Shown here one piece after another: positions 5,403-5,437 of a stretch of 5,437 nucleotides of DNA. How positions within the stretch are numbered: the stretch's first letter is position 1; each line of letters starts with the position of its first letter. Where the stretch lies: positions 1 through 5,437 of the forward strand of contig WGBK01000421.1 of NCBI GenBank assembly GCA_015494335.1. Reading direction: 5' to 3'. The notes below the pieces were generated by a model. That model searched no databases, was not told the DNA's origin, and saw only the letters and a program-made list of their open reading frames with translations. The DNA is from Gammaproteobacteria bacterium (GTDB taxonomy: Bacteria; Pseudomonadota; Gammaproteobacteria; GCA-001735895). Both the position numbers and the translations under genes were made by a program.

Positions 5403-5437
5403 GTCGGCCGAACACCGTCCTTTTCATTGGTATCGTA
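5403..5437 (-). other. Upstream edge of the envelope operon
   Basis: Only 35 bases remain upstream of the first operon gene. They contain AAAAGGACGG on the minus strand and no recognisable promoter. Whether the operon begins here or continues with further genes to the right cannot be told from this window. Confidence 0.5.

Noticed and set aside
5398..5430. Ten-codon frame (MKRTVFGRHG) overlapping the start of the SH3 gene
   Set aside because: It has no ribosome binding site of note, no conservation evidence, and lies at the window edge. It could be chance.

Overview
The window looks like a chromosomal segment of a gammaproteobacterium or close relative. The evidence is Gram-negative envelope genes (signal peptides, Lol-type lipoproteins, beta-barrels ending in Phe), a fairly GC-rich main operon, and families (DUF3570, DUF4266, the 'OMP_myx_plus' type barrel) that I know mainly from proteobacteria. 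Every supported gene is on the minus strand, so transcription runs from the right edge to the left edge. I cannot assign a genus from sequence alone.

Right part (5402 down to 2073): a tight five-gene operon. In order of transcription it encodes (1) an exported SH3-domain protein with a C-terminal beta-barrel-like domain, (2) a second outer-membrane beta-barrel protein that overlaps gene 1 by 31 bases, (3) a TlpA/ResA-like exported thioredoxin with a WCAPC site, (4) a 76-residue DUF4266 lipoprotein ending in GGGCGCN, and (5) a DUF3570 outer-membrane protein. Everything in the set is predicted to be exported. The likely theme is an outer-membrane/periplasm system in which a thiol-disulfide protein services a small surface lipoprotein with a C-terminal Cys-Gly-Cys tail. 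I know of no established function for this set, and it is the best candidate here for an undescribed system.

Middle part (1969 down to 681): a complete ISL3-family insertion sequence of 1289 bp. It has imperfect 22-bp terminal inverted repeats starting GGTTCATCGCA, an intact 397-residue DDE transposase, and a perfect 8-bp target duplication AAAAATCA on both sides. Removing the IS and one duplication joins the end of the envelope operon to a strong hairpin at 640-665. The element therefore seems to have landed between the operon and its terminator.

Left part (548 down to 1): the first 182 codons of a lipoprotein gene that runs off the left edge, with a ZU5-like repeat-type domain. Its region is visibly more AT-rich than the operon and it has its own upstream leader, so it is probably a separate transcription unit.

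No tRNA, rRNA, CRISPR array or phage gene was seen. The long open frames on the plus strand are antisense shadows of the minus-strand genes.
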